NCBI RefSeq assembly: GCF_000429105.1
Contig: NZ_AUBF01000008.1
Coordinates: 1 to 64,000, forward strand
Length of the DNA stretch: 64,000 nt
DNA from: Schaalia suimastitidis DSM 15538
GTDB lineage: Bacteria; Actinomycetota; Actinomycetes; Actinomycetales; Actinomycetaceae
Reading direction: 5' to 3'
The notes beneath the pieces were generated by a model. That model was not told the origin of the DNA and searched no databases. It was given only the letters and a program-made list of their open reading frames with translations. The position numbers were made by a program, and so were the translations under genes. Shown in pieces: positions 42,784 to 50,605 of this stretch; positions within the stretch are counted from its first letter, which is position 1, and each line of letters starts with the position of its first letter.

Positions 42784-42804
42784 GTTGAGTCAAGTACGCT
42801 CAAT
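42784..42804. promoter_or_regulatory. HspR operator (HAIR), distal
   Basis: GTTGAGT, seven spacer bases and GCTCAAT form a second, weaker HAIR. Its start lies 62 bases from the start of the proximal one, close to six helical turns, so the two could be bound on the same DNA face. Both half-sites keep the TTGAGT/CTCAA core. Confidence 0.8.
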
Positions 42805-43016
42805 TTTTTCAGCTGTTAGCCACTTGATCTGCACTTATCCTCTGCCCCCACTCTTACGCCACCCCGCACTAACACTGGCAAATACGCTTATGGTTGCCCG
42901 CACACTCGCAATAGCGGCATGCGGCGCAACACCACAAAGATGCTGACTTTAGGGCACACAGCCACGACAACGAGGCCTAATGGCCAAGACCGCCCGATCT
43001 GTGCCACTATCAATCC

Positions 43017-44180
43017 ATGCGTTGCGAACACTGGGAGCGATCTGAATGCCGCTCGTGCACGTGGCTAGATATTCCTCTGGACACACAGGTGCAGATGAAG
43101 GATGATGCCGCACGGCAGGCGTTAGCGGCACTTCCCTACGCCTCGGCAATCGAGTGGCTTTCTCCTGCCACCTCTAGCGAAACGGCCTTTCGCACCAAAG
43201 CGAAACTAGTTGTGGGCGGCACACCACGCCGCCCCACCTTAGGGACCCTGGATCACGAACGCGCGGGGGTTGATCTGCCTACCTGCCGCATCCAGCACCC
43301 AGCCATTAATTCGGCTATTCCCGCACTCAAACGCATTATTCGTGCGCTGCGCCTGCAACCATATGACATCACTCAAAAACGTGGCGAATTGAAATATATC
43401 CACATTAACGTTGGCACCGACGATGCGTTGATGCTGCGATTTGTCTTGCGCAGTCGGGAGCGTCTCAATGATGTGCGGGCAGCGCTAGGACTAATCCGTA
43501 CGTTAATCCCCTCAGCCAGGGTCATCTCAGCAAATATTCACCCTCGACATGAAGCCACCCTTGAAGGGCCTGATGAGATAATTCTGACGAAACGCAAAAC
43601 CGTGCCACTTTCGGTGGGCGATGTTGAACTACTGGTGGGTCCGCGATCATTTGTCCAGACGAATACGCATGTTGCTGGCGAGTTGTATCGGCAGGTCAGC
43701 ATATGGGCCGCCCTTGCTCTTCCCAGTGGCGAGGCACCGCACAGTATGTGGGATTTGTACTGTGGAGTAGGCGGTTTCGCCCTGTCATGTGCAGCGCGCG
43801 GCTTTGAATACGTCACGGGCGTGGAGCTCAGCCATGAGGCGATTGCCTCGGCACGCGAAGCAGCCAAGGCCGCTGGTATTGGACGCAAGCGATCTGATTT
43901 TTTGGCTGCCGATGCTACCGAGTGGGCTCGCACACGTGATGCCCTCGCCCAGCCCGATGTCGTGGTCGTTAATCCCCCGCGACGCGGCATTGGAAGTGAC
44001 CTTGCCAACTGGATTAACGAAAGCTCCGTGCCTCGCCTGGTCTACTCTTCGTGCAACCCCTTGACGTTGGCGCAGGATTTAGAGGCAATGCCTGCCTATC
44101 GCGCAACGCAGGCACGCCTATTCGATATGTTTCCTCATACCTCCCACGCGGAGGTCGCTGTCGTATTACATCGCGCGTGA
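43017..44180 (+). CDS. rlmC: 23S rRNA (uracil(747)-C5)-methyltransferase RlmC
   Basis: The 387-residue protein aligns along its whole length with RlmC (RumB): the N-terminal iron-sulfur cysteines (MRCEHWERSECRSCTW), the KRGELKYI block, the SAM site DLYCGVGGFALSCA, NPPRRGIG, and the catalytic YSSCNP with LFDMFPHTSHAEV at the end. It methylates U747 of 23S rRNA. In E. coli this is a distinct activity from RlmD, and the CRSC start is typical of RlmC. It is divergent from the dnaK operon across 360 bp and seems to be a single-gene unit. The ATG is fixed by the Cys cluster that must follow it. Confidence 0.93.
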   Translation: MRCEHWERSECRSCTWLDIPLDTQVQMKDDAARQALAALPYASAIEWLSPATSSETAFRTKAKLVVGGTPRRPTLGTLDHERAGVDLPTCRIQHPAINSAIPALKRIIRALRLQPYDITQKRGELKYIHINVGTDDALMLRFVLRSRERLNDVRAALGLIRTLIPSARVISANIHPRHEATLEGPDEIILTKRKTVPLSVGDVELLVGPRSFVQTNTHVAGELYRQVSIWAALALPSGEAPHSMWDLYCGVGGFALSCAARGFEYVTGVELSHEAIASAREAAKAAGIGRKRSDFLAADATEWARTRDALAQPDVVVVNPPRRGIGSDLANWINESSVPRLVYSSCNPLTLAQDLEAMPAYRATQARLFDMFPHTSHAEVAVVLHRA

Positions 44181-44279
44181 TACCCAACGGCAGGCAGCTT
44201 TCCAGCATTTCCCGCCATCCCTACCCCACCGGCACCTACCCCGCAACCGTCACATTGCCTCGGCACACCCCGCACACCA

Positions 44280-44340
44280 ACGGTCACGCACGCTGACGGT
44301 CACACACGCTGACCACTACGCACGGTGACCGCTACGCATA
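44280..44340 (+). repeat. 16-bp tandem repeat (about 3.8 copies)
   Basis: Consecutive 16-base units start at 44280, 44296, 44312 and 44328: ACGGTCACGCACGCTG, ACGGTCACACACGCTG, ACCACTACGCACGGTG and a partial ACCGCTACGCATA. The first two differ at one base. The array sits in the 245-bp gap between rlmC and the GtrA gene. Nothing else is visible in that gap. Confidence 0.8.
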
Positions 44341-44425
44341 TCTCATAAGACAACGGATAGACCTTTTCACCTCATATTCAGCTTCCACAGCTAACGCACA
44401 GCATTGGCATAAGGGCACCACAACC

Positions 44426-44974
44426 GTGGCCGCAATAGTTATGGGCATGGAGAACACTGCAGCCCGTAACACAGTCCGCTCGACGCTGATAGCTCTGGTG
44501 ACACGCTTCGCTCAACCGTTGCGGTACGTCGCCTCGTCACTGTCATCGACCGGACTGGACTACGCTCTCCTGCTTGGACTGAACGCTACTGTTGGCGGCC
44601 TGTTCCTCCCCGTTGTGGTTGCGCGTGTGTCGTCGTGCACGATGAACTACCTGCTGAACCGGAAGGTATTTGCAACTCAAGGCAAGATGTTGTCCACCGG
44701 CCTGAAATACGCTGTGATGGCATCAAGCGTCATGATGCTGTCCTACCTTTCTATACAGGCACTGGTTGCTGTCGGCCTGCCGTTATGGCTAGCAAGTCTG
44801 ACTGCTAATACGTCGCTCTTCGTGGTGAACTACCTGGGGCAAACCTTCTTTGTCTTTGGTAGCCCTGCCGATGTCGTACCTGCTTTTGCGGCACTACGCT
44901 CACAACTTGCGTCCTTCGCCGAGGCCGTGGCAGGACGCTTCCATCGCCCAGCCTCCGTTGTACTGGCAGCCTAA
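44426..44974 (+). CDS. GtrA-family membrane protein
   Basis: The protein is 182 residues (175 if the ATG at 44447 is used instead of this GTG) with four membrane helices spanning the GtrA domain. Typical features are RYVASSLSSTGLDYALLLGL at the start, SCTMNYLLNRKVF in the middle and VNYLGQTFFVFG at the end. GtrA proteins are thought to flip or help transfer lipid-linked sugars for surface glycans. No glycosyltransferase is adjacent, so the substrate is unknown. Short repeats flank it on both sides, and the downstream repeat begins inside its last codons. Confidence 0.85.
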   Translation: MAAIVMGMENTAARNTVRSTLIALVTRFAQPLRYVASSLSSTGLDYALLLGLNATVGGLFLPVVVARVSSCTMNYLLNRKVFATQGKMLSTGLKYAVMASSVMMLSYLSIQALVAVGLPLWLASLTANTSLFVVNYLGQTFFVFGSPADVVPAFAALRSQLASFAEAVAGRFHRPASVVLAA

Positions 44975-45135
44975 TCAGTGTTCCCCGCGTGCTGATCACT
45001 GGTCCTCGGTGCGGCGATCGCTGGCACCCGCGTGCTGATCGTTTGCCCCTCGTGCGCTGAGGGGTTACTCACCGGCCCCGTTGCAGCGGTAGCCTGATCG
45101 CTGGCACCTCGTGTGCTGAGGGGGTGATCCCCCAG
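44955..45135 (+). repeat. Degenerate repeat cluster downstream of the GtrA gene
   Basis: At least three imperfect copies share the plan CTGATCGCTGGCACC followed by CGCGTGCTGATC or TCGTGTGCTGAGG. They include gcctaatcagtgttcccc (44,958), gcgatcgctggcaccc (45,013) and gcctgatcgctggcacc (45,090). The first copy overlaps the end of the GtrA gene. The remaining sequence up to 45,260 shows no gene. Confidence 0.6.
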
Positions 45136-45264
45136 CCACGATTACAGTCCACCTAGCCAGTGCGTGCAGCATGAATTGTGTACGAGCTGGAATGCTTGTG
45201 ATATTAGCTGCGGGCACTGAAATCGCCCTCGATTGTGTGCATTTGAAGATGTGACGTAGACACG

Positions 45265-45297
45265 AAGCCGCCCGCGGAGATTGTCCGCGGGCGGCTT
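45265..45297 (-). terminator. Strong stem-loop 3' of the SdrD-B protein gene
   Basis: A perfect 14-bp GC-rich stem (AAGCCGCCCGCGGA paired with TCCGCGGGCGGCTT) has a five-base loop and starts 34 bases after the stop codon of the leftward surface-protein gene. The T run after it is short, so it may be a weak intrinsic terminator or a 3'-end stabiliser. It could also stop readthrough from the rightward GtrA gene. Confidence 0.75.
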
Positions 45298-45331
45298 GTC
45301 CGTTACTTGACGCTGAGGTCAGGCGCTATAG

Positions 45332-48300
45332 TCACGCGCTCAGGCGTCGGCGGATGGCGATGGTGGCTCCGCCAGCAAGGAGAAGCACGATACCAAAGCC
45401 TGCGATTGTGACACCGTCGGTACCGGTCTTAGCGACCTTCGATGGTGCCTTCTTGACGTAGCCGAAGTCGAGGGTAAGGTCTTCGTCGCCGTCGTTGGTA
45501 AGGTCGCGTGAGACCTCAAATCCACTTGACGAATCCCCAGCGGCGTCACCTTGCTTGGGTGTCGTCGCATCGTAGCCCGCAGGTGGCGTCACCGTCACCT
45601 TGTACTTGCCTGGCACCAGGTTCGGGAACTCGTAGTAGCCATTGCCGTCGGTCTTCACCGGGTTCACCGGATTGCCGTCAACATCCTTGATCAGGTTACC
45701 GTCAACGTCAGTGATGCTCAGCGTGACATCTTTGATACCCGGTTCGCCTGGATCTTGGCGTCCATTCTTGTTGGTGTCTTCCCACACGTAGTCGCCGACT
45801 TTGACCTTGGGACGAATGTACCCGAAGTCCAACGTTGGGTCTTCGCCACCGTCAGTGGTCAGGTCGGTGGACTCAGCCTTGCCAGCCTGGGCGGAGGAAT
45901 CCTTCGCAGTGTCGCCGCCTTGAGCATCCGTGGTAGCAATGAAGCCCTCAGGAGCAGTCACGTTCACGGTGTAGTGCTGTCCAGCAGGCAACACCGGCAG
46001 ATTAGCGAAGGTGTACTTACCATTGGCATCCGTGGTGGTTGGACCGACAAGCTGCCCAGCAATATCGCGCACCTCCTGATCATTAGGACCAACGATCGTC
46101 AGCGTCACGCCCTTAATACCAGGCTCGTCATCATCCTGCACACCATCACGGTCACGGTCTTCCCACACATAGTCACCCACCGAAACACGTGGACGCACAT
46201 AACCGAAGTCAAGGGTAAGGTCCTCGTCACCATGTTGGTTCAAACCAGTCGAAGCAACCGTACCAGCCTCAGCCGACGAATCCTTCGCAGTGTCACCACC
46301 TTGAGTATCAGTTGTGGGAATGAAACCTTGCGGAGCAACGACGGAAACCGTATACGACTCGCCCGCACCCAAAATGGGCAGATGAGCGAAGACATACTTG
46401 CCATCATCATCAGTGGAGACCGGCCCTACAGCGTTACCTTTGACGTCGGTAACAGGCTGACCACCAGGGCCAACTATCCTCAACGTCACACCCTTAATAC
46501 CGGGCTCGCCATCATCTTGCACGCCATCGCGGTCAAGATCTTCCCACACGTAGTCACCCACGGTAACTGAACCCGGAGTCTTCGCATGCCATGGATCATC
46601 ATCAGTGACAGGCTTGCCAGAAGCAACACCCTTACCACCAACAGTCACAGTATCAGCATGCACAGTATTTGCAGCCATACCTTGGAGTGTGGCGGTACAC
46701 GTATAGCTTTCTCCCACTGCAAGGACAGTCGCAGCATCGAAGGTGACCACGCCGTTGGTTGCGGTAACTTCGTTGCCTTTCAGTGTGCACTTGAGGTCGG
46801 CAAGGGTCGGACCGGTGGTGGTTGCATCTGAGAAAGTAAGTTCCTTCAGACTTTCATTGCCATTATTGGTCACATCGAAGGTAACGGTCTTAGATTCTTC
46901 AACCTTAAGTTGAACCGCAGCATCAGCAGTATCAGCATCACCAACGGCAAGGGTATCGGAATACTTCTCCACCAAGATGCTAGGAGCAGCCTTGATGTAC
47001 CCGAAGTCCAACGTGAGATCTTCATCCCCGTTGGCGATCAAATCCTTCGATTCGGCCCGTCCAGCTTGAGCTGATGAATCCTTCGCCGCGTCAGCGCCAG
47101 CATTTTCCTTCGCAGGAATAAAGCCAGCAGGTGCGGTCACAGTGACAACGTAATGGGTGCCGGCTGGCAGCACCTCCAGGCCTGCGAACAGGTATTTACC
47201 GTCAGTACCAGTGGTCGTTGTTGTCGTAGCATTGGTGCCATCAGCGTTTTTCACTGTGGCTCCGTCAGTGCGTGAAATGGTGAGGGTAACGTCTTTGATG
47301 GGGCGATCAGTTGCGTCCTGCAAACCGTCATCATTGACGTCTTCCCACACGTAGTCACCTACGGCAACTTGCGCGCGCACATAGCCGAAGTCCAACGTGA
47401 GGTCCTTTTCGCCATGAGTAACCAGGCCCGTGGTTGTCGCAAAGCCCGCCTGAGCTGAAGAATCAGTGGCGGTGGTTCCTTGCCCATCTTGGGTGGCAAC
47501 GAAACCAGCAGGAGCAGTCACCGTCACCTTGTAGTGGTCGTCCGGGCCAAAGGTTGGCAGGTTTTCGAAGAGGTACCTACCTGTGGCGTCGGTCGTAGCA
47601 GGTCCGACAAGATTGCCCCTGACGTCCGTTACCTGTGCGCCCGCTGAATTGGTCAGCGTGAGCACAACACCTTCGATGGGTCGATCGGTGCCGTCTTGGA
47701 TGCCATCACGGTTGACGTCTTCCCATACGTAGTCACCCACTGTGACAGAGCCTGGGGTACGTGAATGCCACGGGTCGTCGTCGGTTACTACCGTGCCTGA
47801 ACCTACGCCCTTACCTGTGACCGTAGCCTGGTCAGCGTGGGACTTATTGGCTGGCATGCCGGGCAAGGTAGCTGTACATGTGTAGCTTTGCCCAACCGGC
47901 AGCACCGTATTGGGGTCGAAAGTAACGACACCGTTCGCGGCGGTGACAACTGTGCTTCCTAGGGTGCAGCGCAGATTCGTCAGGCTCGGTCCGTCACCGG
48001 TATCGTCGCGGAAAGTGAGTTCCCGCAGATCTTCGTTGCCATTATTGGTGACCTCAAAGGTCACGGTCTTAGATTCGTCGACTTTGAGTTCCACTGCGTC
48101 GTCTGCCGTGTCGGCATCACCTGTGGCGAGCGCGTCAGAGTACTTTTCGACCTGAATACTTGGTGCGTGACGTACGTAGCCGAAGTCGAGGGTGAGATCC
48201 TGTGCACCGTCAGTCAAAAGCGGCGATGCGGTCGCATGGCCAGCAACAGCCGAAGAGTCCGTGGCAGTGTCAGCACCAGCGGTTTCCTTCGCTGGACGCA

Positions 48301-50068
48301 TCCCCGCAGGCGGGGTCACGGTGACCACGTAGTCCACACCCTGCGGCAGGATTTGCAGGCCAGAAAACAGGTAGTTGCCCTGGTCATTGGTAGTCTCTGT
48401 GGTGTCTTGTCGAGGCGTTCCATCCGCATTATTGACAGTGTTACCATCGCTGCGCGAAACGGTGAGCGTAACGTCCTTAATGGGGCGGTCGGATGCATCT
48501 TGCACACCATCGTCATTAACGTCTTCCCAGACGTAGTCACCGATGGAAACAGCAGCGACTTTTGTAGCGGTGTTTTTGATATTTACTGTCGTCACCTGTT
48601 GATCACCAATGGTGAAGTTGACTTTGTCAATCTCAGGTGTTCCCCATTGGACAGTACCGCTTGGTGCGGGTGACACCGTAGTCGGGTCTTCCGTTACAGC
48701 AACACGGGTTCCAACAGGAAGCGTAACGATCGGGTCGAAGTAAGCAGTTTTACCAGGGGATATTTTCATTACACCTCGACCTGTCACCCCATCCGTATCC
48801 ATTGCGAAACCAGCCGGTGGTGTCCACTGTGGCGTGAATTGCGTGAAATGCTGTGGAAGGGTGAATACGACACCGAGGTCGAAGGTTGTGCCATCTTGAA
48901 GCAATGACGCCCCATTACCATCAACAAGTTTGGCCACATTGAATGTACCGAAGCCCCGTTCCATACGGACGGTGATCGTCACTGCTTCAGTGTAGAAGGT
49001 GGTACGGGTGATCTGTTGATCAATACCGACCACGGAAGCCGTATTGCTGTAGATGATGCCTGGGCGCACTGGCGTATCAAATTTAACTGGCACGCGAACC
49101 ACCATATTGGTGCTTGGAGGGAAGGCACCGGTGATGATGATATCAACGTTGGTACCGTCGGCTGACGGAGTCATTTGAAGACTCCAGTTCTCGCCGGGCG
49201 AGTTGTAGACGTTGTTGATACCCCTGAGCACGATCCATTGAGCAGGCGATGCAGCGCTCTTGCCGAGGATAAGTGTTGCATCCCATGGGCGTGACGCATC
49301 GTAGGTTTGGCCTGGCCCCAGCGCATCTTTAATAGTGAGAGTTGAGCGTGTATGTCCGTCAGCAATAAAGGTTCCGCTAGGTATGGAATGTGCAAGATAA
49401 TCCGTACCCCACACGATTGACCACTGACCAGTACGCGCACCCTGGGTGAGCTGCTCGGCCCATTTTTCGAATTCCCACCCAACATAGGGTTCGGGCCTAA
49501 TCGGTTGCCCACCAGGTAGACGTACCTGTGTCACAACGCCGTTGAGGTTGAAAGGCACCGTTGAGGTTGTTGTGGCAGCGATCGCGGTCAGTAGGACTGT
49601 AGCGTTTCCTTGAAAGGCTCTAAAGCCACTGTCATAGAGTTGAGCCGCAGTTTCGTTGAATGTGCACACCATTTGTTTCTGTTCGGACACGCAGGTACCG
49701 ACGTTATGGGAGACACCATTGGGCGCGGGAACGACCATCGCATCTTGACGCCCGATTTCTCGAATATCGAAGGCGTCAGGAAGAATAATGCTGAACGACA
49801 TCCCGCTGGTAATAGGTGCAACGTTGCTCGCGTTCCAGTCAAATGCGAGTTTCGCGACATTCCATTCATAAAGCTGGTCGTCGACAGCACCGGAACCGGT
49901 GGCGTCTGTTTTTACCAGGGTCGCGTTATTCACCACAATATTAGGATTATTGTCAGCCAGGGTTGGACGTGCCCCGATGAAGACCAAAGCAAAACACAGG
50001 GCCGCGATGAGGACACCAAGAACCCCCTTTCTCAAATTTAGGGGGCCAGACAAGACGTTGGGAGTCAT
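45332..50068 (-). CDS. Cell-wall-anchored SdrD-B repeat surface protein (VAKTG sorting motif)
   Basis: The 1578-residue protein starts with a signal peptide (to about residue 38, ending TLADNN). The N-terminal adhesin-like region (40-500) includes a block TFNVAKLVDGNG...FDLGVVFTLP, as in DUF5979-type domains. Six SdrD-B domains follow, each opening with VGDYVWED and a D-x-N/D-x-D-G-x-Q-D calcium-loop-like motif, interrupted by two EKYSDALATGDADTADD-type domains. The C-terminus is a sorting signal: SKVAKTGTDG, a hydrophobic stretch and RRRLSA. VAKTG is closer to the LAxTG of class E sortases than to LPxTG. It is probably an adhesin on a stalk. It is downstream of the pilin gene in the same direction, but a 537-bp gap with terminator and repeat separates them. 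Confidence 0.93.
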   Translation of the reverse strand: MTPNVLSGPLNLRKGVLGVLIAALCFALVFIGARPTLADNNPNIVVNNATLVKTDATGSGAVDDQLYEWNVAKLAFDWNASNVAPITSGMSFSIILPDAFDIREIGRQDAMVVPAPNGVSHNVGTCVSEQKQMVCTFNETAAQLYDSGFRAFQGNATVLLTAIAATTTSTVPFNLNGVVTQVRLPGGQPIRPEPYVGWEFEKWAEQLTQGARTGQWSIVWGTDYLAHSIPSGTFIADGHTRSTLTIKDALGPGQTYDASRPWDATLILGKSAASPAQWIVLRGINNVYNSPGENWSLQMTPSADGTNVDIIITGAFPPSTNMVVRVPVKFDTPVRPGIIYSNTASVVGIDQQITRTTFYTEAVTITVRMERGFGTFNVAKLVDGNGASLLQDGTTFDLGVVFTLPQHFTQFTPQWTPPAGFAMDTDGVTGRGVMKISPGKTAYFDPIVTLPVGTRVAVTEDPTTVSPAPSGTVQWGTPEIDKVNFTIGDQQVTTVNIKNTATKVAAVSIGDYVWEDVNDDGVQDASDRPIKDVTLTVSRSDGNTVNNADGTPRQDTTETTNDQGNYLFSGLQILPQGVDYVVTVTPPAGMRPAKETAGADTATDSSAVAGHATASPLLTDGAQDLTLDFGYVRHAPSIQVEKYSDALATGDADTADDAVELKVDESKTVTFEVTNNGNEDLRELTFRDDTGDGPSLTNLRCTLGSTVVTAANGVVTFDPNTVLPVGQSYTCTATLPGMPANKSHADQATVTGKGVGSGTVVTDDDPWHSRTPGSVTVGDYVWEDVNRDGIQDGTDRPIEGVVLTLTNSAGAQVTDVRGNLVGPATTDATGRYLFENLPTFGPDDHYKVTVTAPAGFVATQDGQGTTATDSSAQAGFATTTGLVTHGEKDLTLDFGYVRAQVAVGDYVWEDVNDDGLQDATDRPIKDVTLTISRTDGATVKNADGTNATTTTTTGTDGKYLFAGLEVLPAGTHYVVTVTAPAGFIPAKENAGADAAKDSSAQAGRAESKDLIANGDEDLTLDFGYIKAAPSILVEKYSDTLAVGDADTADAAVQLKVEESKTVTFDVTNNGNESLKELTFSDATTTGPTLADLKCTLKGNEVTATNGVVTFDAATVLAVGESYTCTATLQGMAANTVHADTVTVGGKGVASGKPVTDDDPWHAKTPGSVTVGDYVWEDLDRDGVQDDGEPGIKGVTLRIVGPGGQPVTDVKGNAVGPVSTDDDGKYVFAHLPILGAGESYTVSVVAPQGFIPTTDTQGGDTAKDSSAEAGTVASTGLNQHGDEDLTLDFGYVRPRVSVGDYVWEDRDRDGVQDDDEPGIKGVTLTIVGPNDQEVRDIAGQLVGPTTTDANGKYTFANLPVLPAGQHYTVNVTAPEGFIATTDAQGGDTAKDSSAQAGKAESTDLTTDGGEDPTLDFGYIRPKVKVGDYVWEDTNKNGRQDPGEPGIKDVTLSITDVDGNLIKDVDGNPVNPVKTDGNGYYEFPNLVPGKYKVTVTPPAGYDATTPKQGDAAGDSSSGFEVSRDLTNDGDEDLTLDFGYVKKAPSKVAKTGTDGVTIAGFGIVLLLAGGATIAIRRRLSA
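45450..48552 (-). repeat. Six SdrD-B coding repeats
   Basis: Six units of about 110 codons each begin with a VGDYVWED block. Units 4, 5 and 6 are adjacent; units 1/2 and 3/4 are separated by a second domain type of about 120 residues. Nucleotide identity between copies is high (for example tcttcccacacgtagtcacc recurs), so recombination between copies can change the stalk length. Confidence 0.85.
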
Positions 50069-50431
50069 GGAGTCCTCTTTCGCCGGGCGTAGAAGCCGCT
50101 ATATGTGCACTAACAGGGATTCACTCAATAGTCAATGAACGCTAACGCCTCAAAGAAATGAGCATGATACTTCATAGGTAATCCTAACAGGATACTGTAT
50201 TGATATCTATGCCTCTTGCACATGACGCACACTTCACACGGATATCTTTGCGCAATGCCCTTAACACGACATGTCCCCAACATTCGGCGGTGGAGCATCC
50301 CATTCGTCGAAGACCGTCGCAGATACCTCATGGCAACACGCACAGCAAATCCAAAACACCCCTGAGTCGAATACTCTCGTTGTCGTGATATTTCGCAATG
50401 TTGGCCAGATTCTTCCAGATATTCGGCCCTT

Positions 50432-50556
50432 TTGGACGATTAAGGCTGTATCAAAACCCAAAATGGCGGATTTTCAGAACAAAAGTCCTTAAAAATCCGC
50501 CATTTTATGTGGCTTCCAGTTGGATCTCCGGTGCAGAAAACACCTTTTGATGCAGG
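50432..50556. repeat. Palindromic dispersed element, copy 2
   Basis: A perfect 15-bp inverted repeat (50460-50474 and 50492-50506, core AAAATGGCGGATTTT) sits in flanks that match copy 1 at 10.3 kb on both sides. It lies in the 537-bp gap between the pilin and SdrD-B genes, just beyond the pilin terminator. The remaining 50,069-50,430 stretch shows the leader of the SdrD-B gene and no other gene. Confidence 0.8.
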
Positions 50557-50567
50557 CCCTTTACCAA

Positions 50568-50596
50568 GGGGCAGACGTTCCAAGAACATCTGCCCC
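50568..50596 (-). terminator. Terminator stem-loop 3' of the pilin gene
   Basis: On the pilin strand, GGGGCAGATGTTC pairs with GAACGTCTGCCCC (one T-G wobble) around a three-base loop, ten bases after the pilin stop codon. The tail has only a short T run. It should separate the pilin transcript from the downstream surface-protein gene. Confidence 0.75.
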
Positions 50597-50605
50597 CGTG
50601 CCTAT

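Noticed and set aside
45450-48552. Regularly spaced similar sequences that could suggest a CRISPR-like or satellite array
   Set aside because: The periodicity is that of coding SdrD-B domains with intact reading frame; spacers and repeat lengths do not fit CRISPR.
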